Assembly: GCF_031844845.1 (NCBI RefSeq)
Contig: NZ_JAVRMB020000142.1
Location: 1 to 16,461 of the forward strand
Length of the DNA: 16,461 nucleotides
Source: Endozoicomonas sp031844845
Lineage (GTDB): Bacteria; Pseudomonadota; Gammaproteobacteria; Pseudomonadales; Endozoicomonadaceae
Reading direction: 5' to 3'
The notes under the pieces are model-generated. The model had not been told where the DNA came from and made no database searches. It saw only the letters and a list, made by a program, of their open reading frames with translations. Made by a program: the position numbers and the translations under genes. Below, in pieces: positions 13,310 through 16,461 of this stretch (positions are counted from its first letter, which is position 1; every line of letters starts with the position of its first letter).

Positions 13310-14773
13310 TCAGGGTGTCAGCTGTTTCCGCTCATTGGAGGGGGGGAACTTCATAGACTCACGGTATTTGGCAATCGTGCGTCGGGCGACCTTGATTCCC
13401 TGCTCTCCAAGTATGGCTGCGATTTTGTTGTCACTCAGTGGTTTTCGGGGGGGCTCTTCAGCAATCAATTTGCGAATATGTGCACGGATCGCCGTGGATG
13501 AGCACTCGCCACCGGCTTCAGTACTGACATGGCTTGAGAAAAAATACTTCAGCTCATAGACCCCCCGTGGGGTATGCAGGTATTTCTGGGTGGTAACCCG
13601 CGAAATGGTTGATTCATGCATGCCAACGGCCTCGGCAATATCTGCCAGTACCAGGGGCTTCATGGCTTCATCGCCTTTCTCAAGAAACTCCTGCTGGTAG
13701 GCAATAATCTGGCTGGCAACTTTCATCAGCGTTTCATTGCGGCTTTGTATATTCTTCAGGAACCACCGGGCTTCCTGAAGGTGGTTCTTCATAAAGACGT
13801 TGTCGCGGCTGTTGTTGGCTCTCTGAACCATGGACGCATAGTTATTATTGATGCGCAGTCTTGGCAGTGCATCGGAGTTCAGCTCAACGGTCCAGCGCTC
13901 TTTTATTTTCCGGACCGAGATGTCCGGGACCACATATTCCGCTTCTGATTGATCAATGGCATTTCCCGGCTTTGGGTTAAAGCTCTGAATCAGGCTCAAC
14001 GCATCCCGTAGTTGATCTTCTTTCAGCCTGGCACGACGCATGATACGCGCATAGTCACGGGAGCCGAGAGATTCCAGGTGGAAGCTGATCAGTTTTACGG
14101 CATTTTGAAAATGAGGTGTTGATGGTGGCAGTTGTCGAAGTTGAACCAGCAGGCACTCTTTCAAATCCGTGCAGGCGCAGCCAACAGGGTCAAATTGTTG
14201 AATTCGGTGTTGCAGTACTTTTACCTCTTCGATCTCCAGCTCTTCCAGCGGGGATTGCAGAGAGACGAAGAGCTCGTCCAGAGAGCAGGTGAGATAACCG
14301 TTGGGGTTAACCGCTTCAATGAGGGCAAGACCTATAAGGCGATCCCGGTCACTCATGGGTGCCATATCCAGTTGCCATTCCAGGTGATCCTGAAGGGACT
14401 CTACGGATGATGATGTTGCCAGGGGATCGTAATCGTCATAGCTACTGCTGGCGGGCAGGCTGGAATAGACATCGTCCCAGGCAGAGTCTACCGGGAGTTC
14501 ATTGGGAATACTTTCCGACCACTCTGCCATCTCCTGGGGCTCAGGCTCTGAGACTGTTTCACTCAGATCAAGAAGTTCTTCCTTTCCTTCACTGGTGGTG
14601 GACATCTCATCACTCTGGCTATCGTCAGGCTCCAGCATTGGATTGGACTCCAGAGCCTCCTGCATCTCCTGTTGAAGATCCAGTGTCGATAGTTGTAGCA
14701 GCCGGATAGCCTGTTGCAGCTGAGGCGTCATAGCCAGCTGCTGGCCCATCTTGAGCTGTAAGGAAGGCTTCAT
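13310..14773 (-). CDS. rpoN: RpoN, RNA polymerase sigma-54 factor
   Basis: The 487-aa sigma factor (E. coli 477 aa) recognises -24/-12 promoters and needs AAA+ enhancer-binding proteins. Region I is the Gln/Leu-rich start (LQLKMGQQLAMTPQLQQAIR, then LLQLSTLDLQQE). Region II is an acidic linker of about residues 50-120. The core-binding and DNA-binding part follows, with MHESTISRVTTQKYLHTPRG as the helix-turn-helix. The RpoN box ARRTIAKYRE is at about 463-472, close to the C-terminus. The ATG at 14773 is chosen because MKPSLQLKMGQQLAMTP matches the family start; the frame is open 35 codons further upstream without support. No strong Shine-Dalgarno is seen. A terminator behind lptB separates it from the lpt genes, so it has its own promoter. 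Confidence 0.97.
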   Translation of the reverse strand: MKPSLQLKMGQQLAMTPQLQQAIRLLQLSTLDLQQEMQEALESNPMLEPDDSQSDEMSTTSEGKEELLDLSETVSEPEPQEMAEWSESIPNELPVDSAWDDVYSSLPASSSYDDYDPLATSSSVESLQDHLEWQLDMAPMSDRDRLIGLALIEAVNPNGYLTCSLDELFVSLQSPLEELEIEEVKVLQHRIQQFDPVGCACTDLKECLLVQLRQLPPSTPHFQNAVKLISFHLESLGSRDYARIMRRARLKEDQLRDALSLIQSFNPKPGNAIDQSEAEYVVPDISVRKIKERWTVELNSDALPRLRINNNYASMVQRANNSRDNVFMKNHLQEARWFLKNIQSRNETLMKVASQIIAYQQEFLEKGDEAMKPLVLADIAEAVGMHESTISRVTTQKYLHTPRGVYELKYFFSSHVSTEAGGECSSTAIRAHIRKLIAEEPPRKPLSDNKIAAILGEQGIKVARRTIAKYRESMKFPPSNERKQLTP

Positions 14774-14912
14774 AGGCAACAGTATACCTTTACTTCGTTG
14801 TCCGTGGAGACTGCAGGTCGGCGACCTAATCCCAAAATTGATCAAATGGGTTGATCGCTGTCGAGTCGATATTAGCACGAATGCTTTTGCGACAACTCTC
14901 CATGTGTGGCTG

Positions 14913-14918
14913 ATTATA
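14913..14918 (-). promoter_or_regulatory. Possible -10 of the rpoN promoter in the 480-bp lptB-rpoN spacer
   Basis: A perfect minus-strand TATAAT (14918-14913) is the best promoter element between the lptB terminator and rpoN. The bases 16-18 bp upstream (GGTTTC, TGGTTT) are a poor -35. It would give a leader of about 135 nt. The sequence around it, TATAATCAGCC, equals that at the tRNA-His promoter (968-978). The rest of the spacer (14774-15215) contains no gene I can support. Confidence 0.35.
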
Positions 14919-15215
14919 AACCCATAGTCGTATCTGAAACCATAGCTGTAATAAAGTGTAGCGGTTCAGGATGATGGGTTCGATTGTGCTCTTTATTGTG
15001 AAAATGCGGTTATTCAGAGTTTGGCAGCCATTGGCCGGATTGGGGGAGGCGACACTTTCCGCTCAGGGTTTTTTTGTTCTGTATCAGGTTCTGTAGATAA
15101 CCTTATGTCAACAGAATCTGGTGGTTTCCGTCTTACCAATTCGGTCAAAACGATGGTGATAATTGTTTAAAAAAAGTACCGAATCATTAGTTAGCACCGG
15201 TCAATTGCGAGATTT

Positions 15216-15243
15216 AAAAAGGCTGGGTATGCCAGCCTTTTTT
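15216..15243 (-). terminator. Strong bidirectional-looking terminator after lptB
   Basis: AAAAAGGCTGG (15216-15226), loop GTATG and CCAGCCTTTTT (15232-15242) form a perfect 11-bp stem. A-run and T-run flanks allow termination on both strands. On the minus strand it starts about 10 bases after the lptB stop. It separates the lpt genes from rpoN. Confidence 0.85.
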
Positions 15244-15253
15244 GTAAGTCAGC

Positions 15254-15979
15254 TTACAAACTGAACTGATGGCCGAGGTATACATCCCGTACTGTCTGAT
15301 TGGAAAGCACGGCATGACTATCGCCTTCCGCAATAATATGCCCTTCGCTGACTATATAAGCCTTCTCACAGATATCCAGAGTTTCCCGGACATTATGATC
15401 CGTAATTAAAACACCAATCCCCCGGTTTTGAAGGTGACGAATGATTGCCTTGATATCACCAACAGAGATGGGGTCGACACCGGCAAAAGGTTCATCCAGA
15501 AGAATAAACGTTGGGTCGGTGGCCAAGGCTCTGGCGATTTCAGCCCGCCGTCTTTCACCGCCGGAGAGCGCCATGCCGGCACTGTCCCGGATATGGCCAA
15601 TATTGAACTCATCCAGCAGCGACTCCATTTTTTCAAGGCGCTGCTTTTTGTTGAGGTCTTTTCGGGTTTCCAGAATGGCCAGAATATTATTCCGGACACT
15701 GAGGCGGCGAAATATTGAGGCTTCCTGGGGGAGGTAGCCAATACCTGCCCGTGCACGGCTGTGCATTGCCTGGAACGTGAGATCCTGCTGGTCGATGCTG
15801 ACTTTGCCACCGTCGGCCTTGACCAGGCCAACGATCATGTAAAAGCAGGTGGTTTTCCCTGCACCATTTGGGCCCAGAAGCCCTATGATCTGGCCGCTGT
15901 TGACCTGCAGAGAGACATCTTTGACAACGTCTCTGCCTTTATAGCTTTTGCTAAGATGTTCTGCCTTGAGGATTGCCAT
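15254..15979 (-). CDS. lptB: LptB, ATPase of the LPS export ABC transporter
   Basis: At 241 aa it is exactly the length of E. coli LptB, the cytoplasmic ATPase of LptB2FGC that pulls LPS from the inner membrane into the LptA bridge. The Walker A GPNGAGKT is at 36-43 (K42), the Q-loop YLPQE has Q85, the ABC signature LSGGERRR is at 138-145, Walker B FILLDEP has D162/E163, and the H-loop ITDHN has H195. These are the same positions as in the E. coli enzyme, so it should be active. The ATG at 15979 gives MAILKAEHL; only a weak AGG lies upstream. lptA ends 84 bases before it on the same strand, and a terminator closes the unit. Confidence 0.97.
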   Translation of the reverse strand: MAILKAEHLSKSYKGRDVVKDVSLQVNSGQIIGLLGPNGAGKTTCFYMIVGLVKADGGKVSIDQQDLTFQAMHSRARAGIGYLPQEASIFRRLSVRNNILAILETRKDLNKKQRLEKMESLLDEFNIGHIRDSAGMALSGGERRRAEIARALATDPTFILLDEPFAGVDPISVGDIKAIIRHLQNRGIGVLITDHNVRETLDICEKAYIVSEGHIIAEGDSHAVLSNQTVRDVYLGHQFSL

Positions 15980-16063
15980 CCGGTTGTCTGTTAACCTGAT
16001 AAAAAATGAAATTTGAAACAGTCGTCTTGAAACCGTTTTGAAACAGAAAGTAGCCTGAAAAGA

Positions 16064-16461
16064 TCAGGGTTTGGTTTTAGTACTCTGTTGCTGTTTTGGT
16101 TGAATCACCATTTGTACCCGGCCACTTTCACCCAGACCCGGTGTACCTTTGGCGTTCACCGTTTGTTGAGCAAGATCGTAGTTGATTTTTTCACCTTTGA
16201 AGGTATCACCCTTTTGAGTAAGCTGGGCGTTTTTGATCAGCTCAATCTGGTCGCCGTTCACATCGTATCGGATGGTGTAACCCCAGGCCTGAACGGTTCC
16301 CTGCTCCCCGGGCTGGAGTGCTTCGTAATAAGCTCTGCCTTTATTACCCTGGGCAATAACTTTGGTCACTTCGCGCTCTTTGGTGTAGACAGTGATGATA
16401 TCTCCGGTGATGCGTGTTGTACCCTGAGTCATCACCACATCACCACGGTAGACAGAAATCC
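16064..16461 (-). CDS. lptA: LptA, periplasmic LPS-bridge protein (5' part outside window)
   Basis: The last 131 codons of lptA are present; the signal peptide and about the first 50 residues lie beyond the window edge. The frame enters at 16459 as ISVYRGDVVMTQGTTRITGD, the typical OstA/LptA beta-jellyroll strand pattern (VVMTQG...I.GD.I.VYT). It continues with VTKVIAQGNKGRAYYEA, ATGYTIRYD-like AWGYTIRYDVNGDQIELIKNAQLTQKGDTFKGEKINYDL, and a Gln/Lys-rich tail (QPKQQQSTKTKP). LptA polymers carry LPS across the periplasm to LptDE. An internal GTG at 16438 is not the real start because the frame stays open to the edge. It precedes lptB, the standard order. Confidence 0.93.
   Translation of the reverse strand, partial: ISVYRGDVVMTQGTTRITGDIITVYTKEREVTKVIAQGNKGRAYYEALQPGEQGTVQAWGYTIRYDVNGDQIELIKNAQLTQKGDTFKGEKINYDLAQQTVNAKGTPGLGESGRVQMVIQPKQQQSTKTKP

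Overview
The window looks like the chromosome of a gammaproteobacterium. Its core is the conserved block lptA-lptB-rpoN-hpf-ptsN-rapZ-ptsO followed by mgtE, all on the minus strand, with the divergent pair darP(yjgA)/pmbA further left. The hairpin-rich repeats, toxin-antitoxin remnants and an effector-like gene fit a large-genome marine, host-associated lineage such as Oceanospirillales/Endozoicomonadaceae. That placement is an inference from gene order and general look; no search was run.

Left part (1-3824). Two tandem 124-bp hairpin-rich repeats and a short degenerate repeat open the window. They are followed by a small VOC-fold metalloprotein gene, a well-formed tRNA-His(GTG) with its own strong promoter, a minus-strand FGGY pentulose-type kinase and a divergent cytoplasmic glycerophosphodiester phosphodiesterase. 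The 311-bp gap after the phosphodiesterase carries a minus-strand 88-codon open frame of unknown nature, which overlaps the darP terminator.

Middle part (3825-7805). darP (50S assembly) and pmbA/tldE (TldD/E protease partner) are divergent. Behind the pmbA terminator lies an accessory patch. It holds an unrecognised cysteine-cluster ORF overlapping a frame-disrupted HicB-type antitoxin gene, a 16-bp tandem duplication, and an intact Phd/YefM antitoxin plus PIN-domain toxin operon with a palindromic operator.

Right part (7806-16461). mgtE, ptsO (NPr) and rapZ are separated from ptsN, hpf, rpoN, lptB and lptA (cut by the window edge) by an insertion of about 1.9 kb (10407-12282). That insertion carries one plus-strand gene of unknown family, encoding 388 aa. 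The gene has its own promoter, a hairpin-bearing leader and a run of hairpins at its 3' end, and its polar N-terminus resembles those of type III secreted effectors. It splits the usual ptsN-rapZ junction, so rapZ-ptsO must have their own transcription start. rpoN is also cut off from lptB by a strong terminator, and hpf from rpoN by a structured 238-bp leader.

Functionally, the core genes link LPS export (LptA/LptB), sigma-54, ribosome hibernation (HPF), nitrogen PTS (EIIA-Ntr, NPr), amino-sugar sRNA control (RapZ) and Mg2+ uptake (MgtE). The best candidates for undescribed biology are the 388-aa gene, the hicB frame break that falls on a U UUA AAA heptamer, the cysteine-cluster ORF and the repeats.
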